64,000 bases of DNA from Caulobacter segnis (GTDB lineage: Bacteria; Pseudomonadota; Alphaproteobacteria; Caulobacterales; Caulobacteraceae), in contig NZ_CP096040.1 of the NCBI RefSeq assembly GCF_023935105.1, forward strand, positions 4,507,001-4,571,000, given 5' to 3'. Each line of letters opens with the position of its first letter. Within the stretch, counting starts at the first letter, position 1. Shown here piece after piece: positions 52,242 to 61,773 of the stretch. Under the pieces are notes generated by a model. The model was not told the DNA's origin, did not search any database, and saw nothing but the letters and a program-made list of their open reading frames with translations. The translations under genes and the position numbers were made by a program.

Positions 52242-52359
52242 TTAACCACGCTCGCCGTCAGGTTGCGAACCGTTCGCGGCCTGCGACGATTTGGGGAAGG
52301 GCGGAAAGGCGGCCATCGTGTCACCTTTCCGACCGTTCAATCCCTCTGAACGCGTACAG

Positions 52360-52397
52360 AAAAGGGCCCGCTCCCCTCCCAAGGCGGGCCCTTTTTT
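52360..52397 (+). terminator. Rho-independent terminator of the M61 peptidase gene
   Basis: AAAAGGGCCCGC and GCGGGCCCTTTTTT form a long stem with a 12-nt loop (52372-52383) and a six-T tail. Confidence 0.92.
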
Positions 52398-52536
52398 GCG
52401 TCTGGAGTCTGGCGCGCCCGCTTGGCGCTAGAAGGGCCGAAGGCCGTCTGGCCAGCCTGGACGGGCGAGACCCGCGTCCTGGCGATCAAACCCTCGACCA
52501 CCGCGCGGCGCTGAACCCGCGCTCCGGACACATATT

Positions 52537-52558
52537 GAAATGAGACCGGTACCATTTC
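52537..52558. promoter_or_regulatory. LacI-family-type operator upstream of GH3
   Basis: A 22-bp imperfect dyad: GAAATG and CATTTC arms around the TGAGACCGGTACCA core, which has the CG centre and TG/CA flanks typical of LacI-family sugar repressors. Nine of 11 positions pair. It lies 94 nt before the GH3 start. Confidence 0.6.
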
Positions 52559-52651
52559 TGGCTTGAGTGGTCTGACAACTGCCCCCATAGTGCCTGGCAA
52601 CAGCGGCCCTTGAGAGCCGCCAACGCTAGTGCGCAGCCTCGGGGAAACGCC

Positions 52652-55069
52652 ATGACCACGACCCTCACCCGCCGCCTGTTCGGCGCGAGCCTCGCCGCCC
52701 TCAGCGCCGCCGCCATGCCGGGCCTGGTCCAGGCCGCCGAAAAGGCCACGAAGAAGGGCGACAAGCCGCTCTACAAGGATCCGGCCCAGCCGATCGACGC
52801 CCGCGTCCAGGACCTGCTGGGCCGCATGACGCTGGAGGAGAAGGCCGCCCAGCTGATCGGCATCTGGCTGACCAAGAACAAGATCCAGACCCCCGAGGGC
52901 GAGTTCTCGCCGGAGCAGGCCAGCAAGAATTTCCCCAACGGCCTCGGCCAGATCTCGCGTCCGTCCGACCGCAAGGGCGCCAAGCCCGCCACGGTGATCG
53001 ACGCGGCGGCCGGCGCCGACGACGGCGCGGTCAACCGCAACGCCAAGGAAACCGCGCGCTACACCAACGCCGCCCAGAAGTGGGCCGTCGAGAAGACCCG
53101 TCTGGGCATCCCGCTGCTGATGCACGACGAGGCCCTGCACGGCTATGTCGCCCGCGACGCCACCAGCTTCCCCCAGGCCATCGCCCTGGCCTCGACCTTC
53201 GACACCGAGCTGACCGAGAAGATCTTCGCCGTCGCCGCCCGCGAGATGCGCGCGCGGGGTTCGAACCTGGCCCTGGCCCCGGTGGTCGACGTGGCCCGCG
53301 ACCCGCGCTGGGGCCGCATCGAGGAGACCTATGGCGAGGACCCGCACGTCTGCGCCGAGATCGGCCTGGCCGCCATCCGCGGCTTCCAGGGGACGACCCT
53401 GCCGCTGGCCAAGGACAAGGTCTTTGTCACCCTCAAGCACATGACCGGCCACGGCCAGCCCGAGAACGGCACCAATGTCGGCCCGGCCCAGATCGCCGAG
53501 CGCACTCTGCGCGAGAACTTCTTCCCGCCGTTCGAGCGCGCCGTGAAGGAGCTGCCGGTGCGCGCGGTCATGCCGTCGTACAACGAGATCGACGGCGTCC
53601 CCTCGCACGCCAACCGCTGGCTGCTGACCAAGATCCTGCGCGAGGAGTGGGGCTACAAGGGCTCTGTGCAGAGCGACTATTTCGCGATCAAGGAGATGAT
53701 CGCCCGGCACAAGCTGACCAACGACCTGGGCGAGACGGCCGTGATGGCCCTGCACGCCGGCGTCGATGTCGAGCTGCCGGATGGCGAGGCCTACGCCCTG
53801 ATCCCCGAGTTGGTGAAGGCCGGCCGCATCCCGCAGTTCGAGGTCGACGCGGCGGTGGCCCGCGTCCTGACCATGAAGTTCGAGGGCGGGCTGTTCGAGA
53901 ACCCCTACTGCGACGAGAAGACGGCCGACGCCAAGACGGCGACGCCCGACGCCGTCGCCCTGGCCCGCGAGGCCGCCCGCAAGGCCGTCGTGCTGCTGAA
54001 GAACGACAAGGGCCTGCTGCCGCTGGACGGCAAGAAGGTGAAGCGCGTCGCCCTGCTGGGCACGCACGCCAAGGACACGCCGATCGGCGGCTATTCGGAC
54101 ATCCCGCGCCACGTGGTCTCGATCCACGAGGGCCTGACCGCTGAAGCGAAAGCCCAGGGCTTCGCGCTGGACTACGCCGAGGCCGTGCGGATCACCGAGC
54201 AGCGCATCTGGGCCCAGGACGAGGTCAAGTTCACCGACCCGGCCGTCAACGCCAAGCTGATCGCCGAAGCCGTCGAGGTGGCCAAGAAGGCCGACGTCGT
54301 GGTCATGGTGCTGGGCGACAACGAGCAGACCAGCCGCGAGGCCTGGGCCGACAACCACCTGGGCGACCGCGAGAGTCTGGACCTGGTCGGCCAGCAGAAC
54401 GACCTGGCCAAGGCGATCTTCGACCTGGGCAAGCCGACCGTGGTGTTCCTGCTGAACGGCCGGCCGCTGTCGATCAACCTGCTGGCCCAGCGCGCCGACG
54501 CCATCATCGAGGGCTGGTACCTGGGCGAGCAGACCGGCAATGCCGCAGCCGACGTGCTGTTCGGCCGCGCCAATCCGGGCGGCAAGCTGCCGGTCAGCAT
54601 CGCCCGCGACGTCGGCCAGCTGCCGATCTACTACAACCGCAAGCCCACGGCCCGCCGTGGCTATCTGGGCGGCGATGTCAGCCCGCTCTATCCGTTCGGC
54701 TTCGGTCTCTCGTACACCACCTTCGACATCTCGGCCCCGCGCCTGGCCAAGGCCAGCATCGGCCAGGGCGAGAGCGTCAAGGTCGAGGTCGACGTCGCCA
54801 ACACCGGCAAGGTCGCCGGCGACGAGGTGGTCCAGCTCTACATCCACGACGAGACCGCCACGGTCACCCGTCCGGTGCTGGAACTGAAGCACTTCAAGCG
54901 CGTGACCCTGGCCCCCGGCGCCAGGACGACGGTAAGCTTCGAGATCAAGCCGTCGGACCTGTGGATGTGGAACATCGACATGAAGCGCGTGGTCGAGCCG
55001 GGCGATTTCAAGATCCTGGTCGGTCCGAACTCGGTGGACCTGAAGACGGCGACGCTGACGGTGGCGTAG
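52652..55069 (+). CDS. Exported glycoside hydrolase family 3 (beta-glucosidase/xylosidase)
   Basis: An 805-residue GH3 enzyme with a probable Tat signal (LTRRLFGASLAALSAAAM). The (alpha/beta)8 domain includes LLGRMTLEEKAAQLIG, then IPLLMHDEALHGYV, and the nucleophile Asp in SVQSDYFAIKEMI. The second domain has VVVMVLGDNEQTSREAWADN, and a fibronectin-III-like C-terminal module follows (VDVANTGKVAGDEVVQLYIHD). It releases terminal glucose or xylose from beta-linked oligosaccharides. ATG at 52652 has a GGGGAA site. The next gene is an acetylesterase, so the pair suits acetylated hemicellulose, with a LacI-type operator upstream. Confidence 0.93.
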   Translation: MTTTLTRRLFGASLAALSAAAMPGLVQAAEKATKKGDKPLYKDPAQPIDARVQDLLGRMTLEEKAAQLIGIWLTKNKIQTPEGEFSPEQASKNFPNGLGQISRPSDRKGAKPATVIDAAAGADDGAVNRNAKETARYTNAAQKWAVEKTRLGIPLLMHDEALHGYVARDATSFPQAIALASTFDTELTEKIFAVAAREMRARGSNLALAPVVDVARDPRWGRIEETYGEDPHVCAEIGLAAIRGFQGTTLPLAKDKVFVTLKHMTGHGQPENGTNVGPAQIAERTLRENFFPPFERAVKELPVRAVMPSYNEIDGVPSHANRWLLTKILREEWGYKGSVQSDYFAIKEMIARHKLTNDLGETAVMALHAGVDVELPDGEAYALIPELVKAGRIPQFEVDAAVARVLTMKFEGGLFENPYCDEKTADAKTATPDAVALAREAARKAVVLLKNDKGLLPLDGKKVKRVALLGTHAKDTPIGGYSDIPRHVVSIHEGLTAEAKAQGFALDYAEAVRITEQRIWAQDEVKFTDPAVNAKLIAEAVEVAKKADVVVMVLGDNEQTSREAWADNHLGDRESLDLVGQQNDLAKAIFDLGKPTVVFLLNGRPLSINLLAQRADAIIEGWYLGEQTGNAAADVLFGRANPGGKLPVSIARDVGQLPIYYNRKPTARRGYLGGDVSPLYPFGFGLSYTTFDISAPRLAKASIGQGESVKVEVDVANTGKVAGDEVVQLYIHDETATVTRPVLELKHFKRVTLAPGARTTVSFEIKPSDLWMWNIDMKRVVEPGDFKILVGPNSVDLKTATLTVA

Positions 55070-55097
55070 AGCCCCGAAACGCTTTCAATAGACCGAT

Positions 55098-55215
55098 CTC
55101 CCCGGCGAAAGCCGGGGCCCAGGTCGAACCTAGAGCGTGGGTGGATTGGCCGAAGCCTCTGGCGGGCCCGCCCAAATCGCTCAGGGTGAATCTGGGCCCC
55201 GGCTTTCGCCGGGGA
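55098..55215. repeat. Paired palindromic repeat, family A copy 5
   Basis: Arms CCCCGGCGAAAGCCGGGG (about 55100-55117) and CCCCGGCTTTCGCCGGGG (about 55197-55214). The interior runs GGTCGAACCTAG to CGCTCAGGGTGAATCTGGG, as in copies 2 and 3. It separates the GH3 and esterase genes. Confidence 0.9.
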
Positions 55216-55261
55216 AACGGAGTTCAATGACACCGCCCAGCAGAGGCGGATGGAGGCACCC

Positions 55262-57172
55262 ATGCGCCGCGCCCTGATCCTGCTGGCCGCCCTCGCCGCG
55301 ACGCCGGCCTCGGCCCAGTCTTTGCTGAACGGCCTCTTCTCCGACCACGCGGTCGTGCAGCGCGATCGGCCCCTGCCGGTGTTCGGGACGGCCAAGCCGG
55401 GCGAGACGGTCACCGCCGCCTTCGCCGGCCAGACCCTGTCGGCCAAGGCCGGCCCCGACGGCGCCTGGCGCGTCGACTTCCCGGCCACGCCCGCCGGCGG
55501 GCCCTACACGCTCACCGCCTCGACGCCGTCGGGCAGCGCCAGCGCCAGCGACGTCCTGGTCGGCGACGTCTGGCTGTGCTCGGGCCAGTCGAACATGGAG
55601 ATGCAGGTCGGCGCCTCGGGCGACGCCTGGAACCAGATCAACAACGGCGCACCCAACGACACGATCCGCATGGCGACGATCGAGAAGGCCGACGGCCGCG
55701 CCCCCGCCGCCGACTACAAGAAGCCGCCCGTCTGGAAGCCGACCAACAAGGACAATGTCGGGGCCTTCTCGGCCGCCTGCTTCTACTTCGCCCGCGAGCT
55801 GCAGAAGACCCGGAAAGTCCCGCTGGGCCTGGTCCACGCCTCGTGGGGCGGGTCGGGCATCGAGGCCTGGCTGACCCCGACGGCCCTGCGCAAGGTCGGC
55901 GGCTATGACGACGCGATCGAGACGCTGAACCTGTCGATCAAGGATCCCGCCGCCGCCAACCGCCGCTGGGGCGAGACCATCAAGGGCTGGTGGAGCGCCA
56001 AGCATCCCACCGAGGCCGCCGTCGCCCCCTGGACTGGCGCCGGCCCGTGGACCCAGGCCCCCGACGGCCTGGGCGTCTGGGAGCGCTGGGGCGTGCCGGC
56101 CCTGGCCGAGTTCAACGGCGTGGTCTGGTTCAAGACCGAGGTCACCCTGACACCGACCCAGGCCAAGCAGGCCTCGACCCTGACCGTCGGCCAGGTCGAC
56201 GAGATGGACACCACCTATGTCAACGGCGTCGGGATCGGCGCGACCTCGGGCGCGTGGCTGGATCGGTCTTATCCGCTGGCCTCCGGCGCGCTGAAGGCCG
56301 GCAAGAACACCATCGTCGTGTCGGCCTACGACACCTACGCCAACGGCGGCATGTACGGCGATCCGACCAAGCGGGCCCTGACCCTGGCCGACGGCACGCG
56401 CCTGCCGCTGACCGCCTGGACCTATCGTATCGAGCCGCGCGTCGGCGTCGACCAGCCCCGCGCGCCGTGGGACACCCTGGCCGGCGTCTCGACCCTCTAC
56501 AACGGCATGCTGGCCCCGATGGGTCCCTACGCCTATGCCGGCGTGGCCTGGTACCAGGGCGAGACGAACGTGGGCCGCGACCAGACCTATGCGCCGCTGC
56601 TGCAGGCCCTGATGGCCGAACGCCGCCAGGGCCAGGCGGCCGACCTGCCGTTCCTGGTGGTGCAGCTGGCCAATTACGGCGCCTTCGCCGAGCGGCCCGG
56701 CCCGTCGGGCACCGCGGCCCTGCGCGACGCCCAGCGCCGGGCCGTGACCGCCGACGGCCACGCGGGCCTCGCGGTCACCCACGACATCGGCAACCCGTAC
56801 GACATCCATCCGGGCGAGAAGCAGGAGGTCGGTCGCCGTCTGGCCCTGGCCGCCCGCCGCCTCTATGGCGAGGCCGTGACCACGGGGCCCGAGGTCGTCT
56901 CGGCCAAGCGGGTCGGCGACACCGTCGTGGTGACCTTCGCCCAGGTCGGCGACGGTCGCCTGGCGGCCCGCCAGTCCGACCACGTGATCGGCTTCGAGCT
57001 GTGCGACGCCGCCAACGCCTGCCGCTGGGCGGACGGGCGGATCGACGGCGCGACCGTGGTGCTGAGCGGCGCCGGAACCAAGGTCCGCTTCGCCTGGGCC
57101 GACAGCCCGGTGTTCAACCTGTTCGACGCGGCGGGCCTGCCGGCGGGGCCGTTCGAAGTTCCGGTCCAGTAG
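55262..57172 (+). CDS. Exported SASA-family carbohydrate acetylesterase
   Basis: A 636-residue SGNH-fold esterase of the sialate O-acetylesterase family, with a signal peptide ending at TPASAQS. The nucleophile serine is in WLCSGQSNMEMQVG, the oxyanion Gly in VHASWGGSGIEAW, and the Asp/His pair lies near GNPYDIHPGEKQEVGRR. A jelly-roll carbohydrate-binding insertion lies in the middle. In plant-polymer degraders such enzymes remove acetyl groups from xylan or pectin. ATG at 55262 is used; the GTG-free extension to 55250 is unlikely. It follows GH3 after a repeat. Confidence 0.9.
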   Translation: MRRALILLAALAATPASAQSLLNGLFSDHAVVQRDRPLPVFGTAKPGETVTAAFAGQTLSAKAGPDGAWRVDFPATPAGGPYTLTASTPSGSASASDVLVGDVWLCSGQSNMEMQVGASGDAWNQINNGAPNDTIRMATIEKADGRAPAADYKKPPVWKPTNKDNVGAFSAACFYFARELQKTRKVPLGLVHASWGGSGIEAWLTPTALRKVGGYDDAIETLNLSIKDPAAANRRWGETIKGWWSAKHPTEAAVAPWTGAGPWTQAPDGLGVWERWGVPALAEFNGVVWFKTEVTLTPTQAKQASTLTVGQVDEMDTTYVNGVGIGATSGAWLDRSYPLASGALKAGKNTIVVSAYDTYANGGMYGDPTKRALTLADGTRLPLTAWTYRIEPRVGVDQPRAPWDTLAGVSTLYNGMLAPMGPYAYAGVAWYQGETNVGRDQTYAPLLQALMAERRQGQAADLPFLVVQLANYGAFAERPGPSGTAALRDAQRRAVTADGHAGLAVTHDIGNPYDIHPGEKQEVGRRLALAARRLYGEAVTTGPEVVSAKRVGDTVVVTFAQVGDGRLAARQSDHVIGFELCDAANACRWADGRIDGATVVLSGAGTKVRFAWADSPVFNLFDAAGLPAGPFEVPVQ

Positions 57173-57258
57173 GAAGCGCCCTCCTTAAGTAAGAATTCGA
57201 AGCGAAGTTTGATCGACCCGGGGTTCAGTCGCGTCGCCGGAAAGCCCATGTTCCAGCC

Positions 57259-57648
57259 ATGCCCGTTCCGCCGCCCCTGTTCACCGACGACGAGATCGAC
57301 CGCCTGGTCGAGACCTTCTATGCGCGCGTCCGCCAACACCACCGCCTGGGCCCGATCTTCGAGGAGGCCATCGGCGAGGACGGCTGGCCGGCGCACCTGG
57401 CGACGCTGAAGGACTTCTGGTCGTCGGTGTTGAACACCTCGGGTCGCTACAAGGGCCAGCCGATGCTGGTCCACCAGCGGATCCCCGCCCTGACCGAGGG
57501 CCTGTTCATGCCGTGGCTGAACCTGTTCCACCAGACTTGCGTCGAGCTGTTCGACGCCCCGCGCGCGGCCATCGTCGGCCAGAAGGCCGAGCGCATCGCC
57601 GCCAGCCTGAAGCTGGGCTTGTTCTTCAAGCCGGACGCGGTCGCTTGA
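57259..57648 (+). CDS. Group III truncated haemoglobin
   Basis: A 129-residue 2-over-2 globin of the group III (P) class. The helix pattern LFTDDEIDRLVETFYARVRQH, then GPIFEEAIGEDGWPAHLATLKDFWSSVLN, then KGQPMLVHQRIPALTEGLF with the proximal histidine and MPWLNLFHQT, matches that class. It binds oxygen or NO. Its TGA stop overlaps the TTG start of a 2OG-Fe oxygenase gene, suggesting it may supply oxygen to, or protect, that enzyme. Confidence 0.9.
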   Translation: MPVPPPLFTDDEIDRLVETFYARVRQHHRLGPIFEEAIGEDGWPAHLATLKDFWSSVLNTSGRYKGQPMLVHQRIPALTEGLFMPWLNLFHQTCVELFDAPRAAIVGQKAERIAASLKLGLFFKPDAVA

Positions 57649-58364
57649 GCGCGGGCGATCGGCTGCGCGCCGACGGCTTCGTCCGCTTCGAGGCCGACGA
57701 GACCCAGGCCCTCATCGGGCCCGAGGCCGTCGCCGCCTGGGACGGCTTCGCCGACAGCTGGAACGACCTCTCCATCGACACCTTCATGGCCGACGGCGGT
57801 CGCTATCGCCGCCGGCGCTTCGCCGCCTTCGCCGCCACGCCCGACGGCGTCACGCGCAAGCCGCACCAGCCGCACTGGCAGAGCCGCGACTACAACCCGC
57901 TGAACGGCGGGGTGCAGCGCTGGTTCGAGCCGGTCACCGAGGCGATCGCCGACCATCCGGTGACGCGGTCGGTGATCCAGACCGGCCTCGACCTGTTCGA
58001 TCCGCTGTCGCCCGCCTCGGACCAGCCTTGGCATGTCGAGTTGCACCAGTTCCGCATCGAGGCCCGCGCCGGCGAGCAGGGTCTGCCCACGCCCGAGGGC
58101 GCGCACCGCGACGGCGTCGACTGGGTGATCGTCATGCTGGTGGACCGCCAGAACGTCGACAGCGGCGTCACCGACGTCTTCGCGCCGGACGGGACCAGCC
58201 TGGGCGCGTTCACCCTGACCGCCCCGGGCGACGCGGTGTTCCTCGACGACCACCGCGTGCTGCACGGGGTGACCCCGATCCGACCGCTGGACCCCGCCGC
58301 GCCGGCGATCCGCGATGTTCTGGTCGTCACCTACCGGCGCGAACGCGAAACCGACGCCGACTGA
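57645..58364 (+). CDS. 2-oxoglutarate/Fe(II) oxygenase-like protein
   Basis: A 239-residue protein of the 2OG-Fe oxygenase family PF10014-type. The iron ligands are visible: His and Asp in EGAHRDGVDWVIVMLVDR and the distal His in DDHRVLHGVTPIRPL. An Arg to bind 2-oxoglutarate is likely in RDVLVVTYRRE. TTG at 57645 overlaps the stop of the haemoglobin gene; no ATG or GTG fits as well. Family members hydroxylate free amino acids. The coupled globin is unusual. Confidence 0.85.
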   Translation: MSAGDRLRADGFVRFEADETQALIGPEAVAAWDGFADSWNDLSIDTFMADGGRYRRRRFAAFAATPDGVTRKPHQPHWQSRDYNPLNGGVQRWFEPVTEAIADHPVTRSVIQTGLDLFDPLSPASDQPWHVELHQFRIEARAGEQGLPTPEGAHRDGVDWVIVMLVDRQNVDSGVTDVFAPDGTSLGAFTLTAPGDAVFLDDHRVLHGVTPIRPLDPAAPAIRDVLVVTYRRERETDAD

Positions 58365-58476
58365 TACGTGGGGTTGTTGCTGCGACTGCTTGTCGCAGCC
58401 GTTAACCGTTTGGACTGTGATCACGACGTGCCACGGTGAGGTTTCAGCACCCTCGTAGGATTGAACGTCCGTCGAC

Positions 58477-60453
58477 ATGTCTCGAGACGATTACGTCCTG
58501 CCGTCCTACCCGCCCCAGGAGAGGCGCGCCGTCTTTTCCAGCGCGATGGCGGACGCGGTGCCGATCCTGATCAGCTATGTCGACCGCGAGGAGCGCTATC
58601 GCTTCGTCAACCGCGCCTACGAGGAGTGGTTCGGCGTCGACCGCTCGCGGATCGAGGGCAAGACCCTGGCGGAGGTGCTGGGTCGGGAAGCCTATGGCCG
58701 GGTGCGCCACCACGTGGCCCGCGCCCTGGCCGGCGAAAGCGTCACCTTCGAGGGCCTGGTCGACTACCAGCAGGCCGGGCCGCGCCACGTCGAGGCCCGC
58801 TACGTGCCCGACATCGGTCGCGACGGCGATGTCCCCGGCTACTACGTGCTGGTCACCGATATCTCCGAGAGCAAGAAGGCCGCCGCCGAGCTGCAACGCA
58901 TGCTGCTGGGCGAACGCCGCCGGGGCGCCCTGCTGGACCTGGGCCAGAAGCTGCGTGACGAGGCCGATCCCGTCGCCATCGCCGAGACCGCCGCCGGCAT
59001 GCTGACAGAGCAGTTGGGCGTCGCGCGCGCCGGCTACGCCGAGATGGACGAGGACGGCGTGGCCGTCGTCATGGCCGACGACGATCGCGCCGAGGGCGGC
59101 GTCGTCGCGATGAAGAACCGGCGGTTCAGTCTCGACGACTTCGGCGCGGAGATGAGCGCCGACATGCGCGCGGGCCACACCGTCGCCGTCGGCGACGTGG
59201 CGCTGGACGCACGCACCAACGGACAGGCCGCCCTGGAGGCCTACGCCGCCCTGGGCGTGCGCGCCTTCATGACCATCCCGCTGGTCAAGGCCGGCGAGCT
59301 GTCGGCGTATCTGTTCGTCTGCCACGACGCGGCACGGGCCTTCACGCCGGACGAGATCGCCTTCGTCTCGGACGCGGCCGAGCTGATCTGGACCGCCAGC
59401 GAACGGGCCCGCTCGGACCAGGCCCTCAAGCGCGCCCAGGAGACCGAGCGGCTGCTGATCCGCGAGGTCGACCACCGCGCCAAGAACGTGCTGGCCGTCG
59501 TCCAGTCGCTGGCCCAGCTGACCCCGTTCGAGCACAAGGACCAGTACGTCCAGGCGCTATCAGGCCGTATCGGCTCGCTGGCCCGCGCCCACAGCCTGCT
59601 GTCGACGGGCCGCTGGAGCGGCGTCGACCTGCACGACCTGCTACGCCTCGAGCTGGATCCGTACGGCGGAGAGCGGGACCATGGGGGCGGCGAGCAGGTG
59701 ACGATCGACGGCCCACCGGCCTTGATCGACGCCCAGGCCGCCCAGTCCCTGGCCCTGGTGATCCATGAACTGGCCACCAACGCCAGCAAGTACGGGGCCC
59801 TGTCGCGCCCCTTGGGCCGGCTGAGCGTGACCTGGACCTGGAGCGCCTCCGGGGCGCCGGGCGAGGTGCTGAACCTGATCTGGCGCGAGGACGCCGGCGC
59901 CCACGTCGACGCCCCGGCCCGCCGCGGCTTCGGCTCGACCCTGATCGAGAGCGCCGTCAAGCAGCTGGGCGGCCGGGTCGAGAAGATCTGGCGGCCGCAG
60001 GGTCTGAAGGTGCGCCTGGACATCCTCAAGGGCGCCCAGCCCCGGGCGAGCGAAAGCACGCCTGTCTATCGCCCGGGCCTGGTGTCCGAGGACAGCCCCG
60101 CCCTGCGCGACCAGCGCGTGCTGATCGTCGAGGACGAGGCGGTCGTGGCCATGGAGCTGACCCGCGTGCTGACCGCCGCTGGCGCCAAGGTCGTGGGTCC
60201 CGCCGGCACGATCGAGGAGGCGCTGAACCTGCTGGACGACCAGCCGATCGACCGCGCCCTGCTGGACGTCAATCTGGGCGGCCGGCCGATCACGCCGGTG
60301 GCCAAAGCCCTGAGCCGCCGCCGCATCCCGTTCGTCTATCTGACCGGCTACCAGGAGCCCGACGTCGACGACGGGCCGGTCCTTCGCAAGCCGGTGGCCC
60401 CTTCCGCGCTGCTCGGCGCGTTGGCGCGGGGCATGCCGGCGGTGGCGCCGTAG
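58477..60453 (+). CDS. PAS-GAF HWE histidine kinase fused to a receiver
   Basis: A 658-residue soluble hybrid kinase. PAS (LISYVDREERYRFVNRAYEE) covers about residues 25-135, GAF (LGVARAGYAEMDEDG to VFCHDAARAF-like) about 150-310, and the HWE core begins with LLIREVDHRAKNVLAVVQSL. The N box is HELATNASKYGALS and the W-R-E signature is in LIWREDAGAHV. The C-terminal receiver (about 545-655) has VLIVEDEAVVAMELTR and phospho-acceptor Asp in RALLDVNLGGRPITPV. Its receiver resembles the stand-alone one at 4818. It seems to be an independent gene, with no EcfG promoter visible. Confidence 0.92.
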   Translation: MSRDDYVLPSYPPQERRAVFSSAMADAVPILISYVDREERYRFVNRAYEEWFGVDRSRIEGKTLAEVLGREAYGRVRHHVARALAGESVTFEGLVDYQQAGPRHVEARYVPDIGRDGDVPGYYVLVTDISESKKAAAELQRMLLGERRRGALLDLGQKLRDEADPVAIAETAAGMLTEQLGVARAGYAEMDEDGVAVVMADDDRAEGGVVAMKNRRFSLDDFGAEMSADMRAGHTVAVGDVALDARTNGQAALEAYAALGVRAFMTIPLVKAGELSAYLFVCHDAARAFTPDEIAFVSDAAELIWTASERARSDQALKRAQETERLLIREVDHRAKNVLAVVQSLAQLTPFEHKDQYVQALSGRIGSLARAHSLLSTGRWSGVDLHDLLRLELDPYGGERDHGGGEQVTIDGPPALIDAQAAQSLALVIHELATNASKYGALSRPLGRLSVTWTWSASGAPGEVLNLIWREDAGAHVDAPARRGFGSTLIESAVKQLGGRVEKIWRPQGLKVRLDILKGAQPRASESTPVYRPGLVSEDSPALRDQRVLIVEDEAVVAMELTRVLTAAGAKVVGPAGTIEEALNLLDDQPIDRALLDVNLGGRPITPVAKALSRRRIPFVYLTGYQEPDVDDGPVLRKPVAPSALLGALARGMPAVAP

Positions 60454-60541
60454 GGCCCGCCATCCTTCATGCCCTCCCGGGCACAGGGTCCAGGAAGGTC
60501 GTGGTTTTGGACGGTTGCGAACCTTACCGACGTCTTGTGGC

Positions 60542-60565
60542 TTGAAATTGCAATTCGTTCTCAAG
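60542..60565 (+). promoter_or_regulatory. Possible Fur box upstream of the PepSY operon
   Basis: GAAATTGCAATTCGTTCTC (60544-60562) agrees with the classical Fur consensus at 12 of 19 positions by my count, and TTGAAA and TCTCAA flank it. It lies 41 nt before the first gene of an iron/flavin-like cluster. Confidence 0.5.
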
Positions 60566-60605
60566 TAAGGACGAGCATTCCGCCGCCAAGGTTCCGCTCC
60601 TCCTC

Positions 60606-61235
60606 GTGAAATCCGCCGCCGACCAGCACCGACGCTCCTTCTGGCTGAAGCAGCTGCACCAGTGGCACTGGATCAGCGCGGCCGTGTCGCTGATCGGCAT
60701 GCTGCTGTTCGCGATCACCGGCATCACCCTGAACCACGCCGGCCAGATCGAGGCCAAGCCCGTGGTCGTCTCGCGCAAGGCGACCCTGCCGCCAGACCTG
60801 CTGGCCCTGCTGGCCAAGGGCCCGGAAGAGGGCAAGCGCCCCCTGCCCGTCCCGCTGGAGCCGTTCCTCGACAAGGCGGTCGGCGCCGAGGTCGCGGGTC
60901 GCGAGGGCGAATGGTCGGCCGACGAGGTCTATGTCGCCCTGGCACGCCCGGGCGGCGACGCCTGGGTGTCGATCGACCGCGAGACCGGGGCCATCGAGCA
61001 CGAGAAGACCACGCGCGGCGTGATCAGCCTGCTCAACGACCTGCACAAGGGCCGCAATTCCGGCAAGGCCTGGAGCTGGTTCATCGACATCTTCGCCGCC
61101 GCCTGCGTGATCTTCACGGTCACCGGCCTGATCCTGCTGCAGTTCCACGCCCGCGCCCGGCCGCTGACCTGGCCCCTGGTGGGCCTGGGCCTGGCCGCCC
61201 CCGTCATCCTCGTCATCCTGTTCGTCCACCTTTAG
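60606..61235 (+). CDS. PepSY-associated membrane protein
   Basis: A 209-residue protein with a first helix (ISAAVSLIGMLLFAITGITL) after the WLKQLHQWHW motif, a periplasmic PepSY-like domain (VYVALARPGGDAWVSIDRETG), and C-terminal helices (IDIFAAACVIFTVTGLILLQ; VGLGLAAPVILVILFV). Conserved histidines in HQWH and NDLHKG could bind haem, as in PepSY-type ferric reductases. The GTG start at 60606 lacks a strong ribosome site. It heads a run of genes often found beside siderophore receptors. Confidence 0.85.
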   Translation: MKSAADQHRRSFWLKQLHQWHWISAAVSLIGMLLFAITGITLNHAGQIEAKPVVVSRKATLPPDLLALLAKGPEEGKRPLPVPLEPFLDKAVGAEVAGREGEWSADEVYVALARPGGDAWVSIDRETGAIEHEKTTRGVISLLNDLHKGRNSGKAWSWFIDIFAAACVIFTVTGLILLQFHARARPLTWPLVGLGLAAPVILVILFVHL

Positions 61236-61246
61236 AGGCAGACCCC

Positions 61247-61765
61247 GTGAAGCGTTCGATCTCACTTCTGACTTTCGCTGGCGCCGCCGCTGGCGCCGCG
61301 CCGGCCCTGGCCGCCGACCTCAGCGTCACCGTCGAGGTACCGAAGCTGACGGTCGCCGAGTACCACAAGCCCTATGTGGCCATCTGGATCGAGAACCCGG
61401 CCGACAGCACCGCCGCCGGCACGCTGGCCGTCTGGTACGACGCCGACAATCGCGAGGACAAGGGCGCTAAGTGGCTGAAGGACATGCGCCAGTGGTGGCG
61501 CAAGGCCGGCCGGGAGATGAGCTTCCCCGCCGACGGGATCAGCGGTGCCACCCGCGCGCCGGGCCCGCAGAAGCTGGTCTTCGCCGGCTCGAAGGGCGCC
61601 CTGAAGGACCTCAAGCCCGGCGCCTACAACCTGGTCGTCGAGGCGGCTCGCGAGGTCGGCGGCCACGAGGCCGTCCGCGTGCCATTCACCTGGGGCAAGC
61701 CCGGCAAGCCGGCTTCGGCCAAGGGCGCGTCCGAGCTGGGCGCCGTCACCGTTTCCGTGAAGTGA
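61247..61765 (+). CDS. DUF2271-family exported protein
   Basis: A 172-residue periplasmic protein with a signal peptide (RSISLLTFAGAAAGAAPALAA). It has the DUF2271 pattern: a beta-rich core beginning SVTVEVPKLTVAEYHKPYVA, then IWIENPADSTAAGTLAVW, DGISGATRAPGPQKLVF and a C-terminal strand. The start is GTG at 61247, with AGAGGCAG upstream. It is 11 nt after the PepSY gene and 8 nt before the DUF4198 gene. The function is unproven; linked genes suggest iron or flavin reduction. Confidence 0.85.
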   Translation: MKRSISLLTFAGAAAGAAPALAADLSVTVEVPKLTVAEYHKPYVAIWIENPADSTAAGTLAVWYDADNREDKGAKWLKDMRQWWRKAGREMSFPADGISGATRAPGPQKLVFAGSKGALKDLKPGAYNLVVEAAREVGGHEAVRVPFTWGKPGKPASAKGASELGAVTVSVK

Positions 61766-61773
61766 GAAAAGCC

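Larger units (their letters stand above)
52242..52651. other. 410-bp intergenic region before the GH3 gene
   Basis: It contains the M61 terminator (52360-52397) and a LacI-type dyad (52537-52558), listed separately. I see no gene in the remainder; it should hold the GH3 promoter. Confidence 0.6.
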
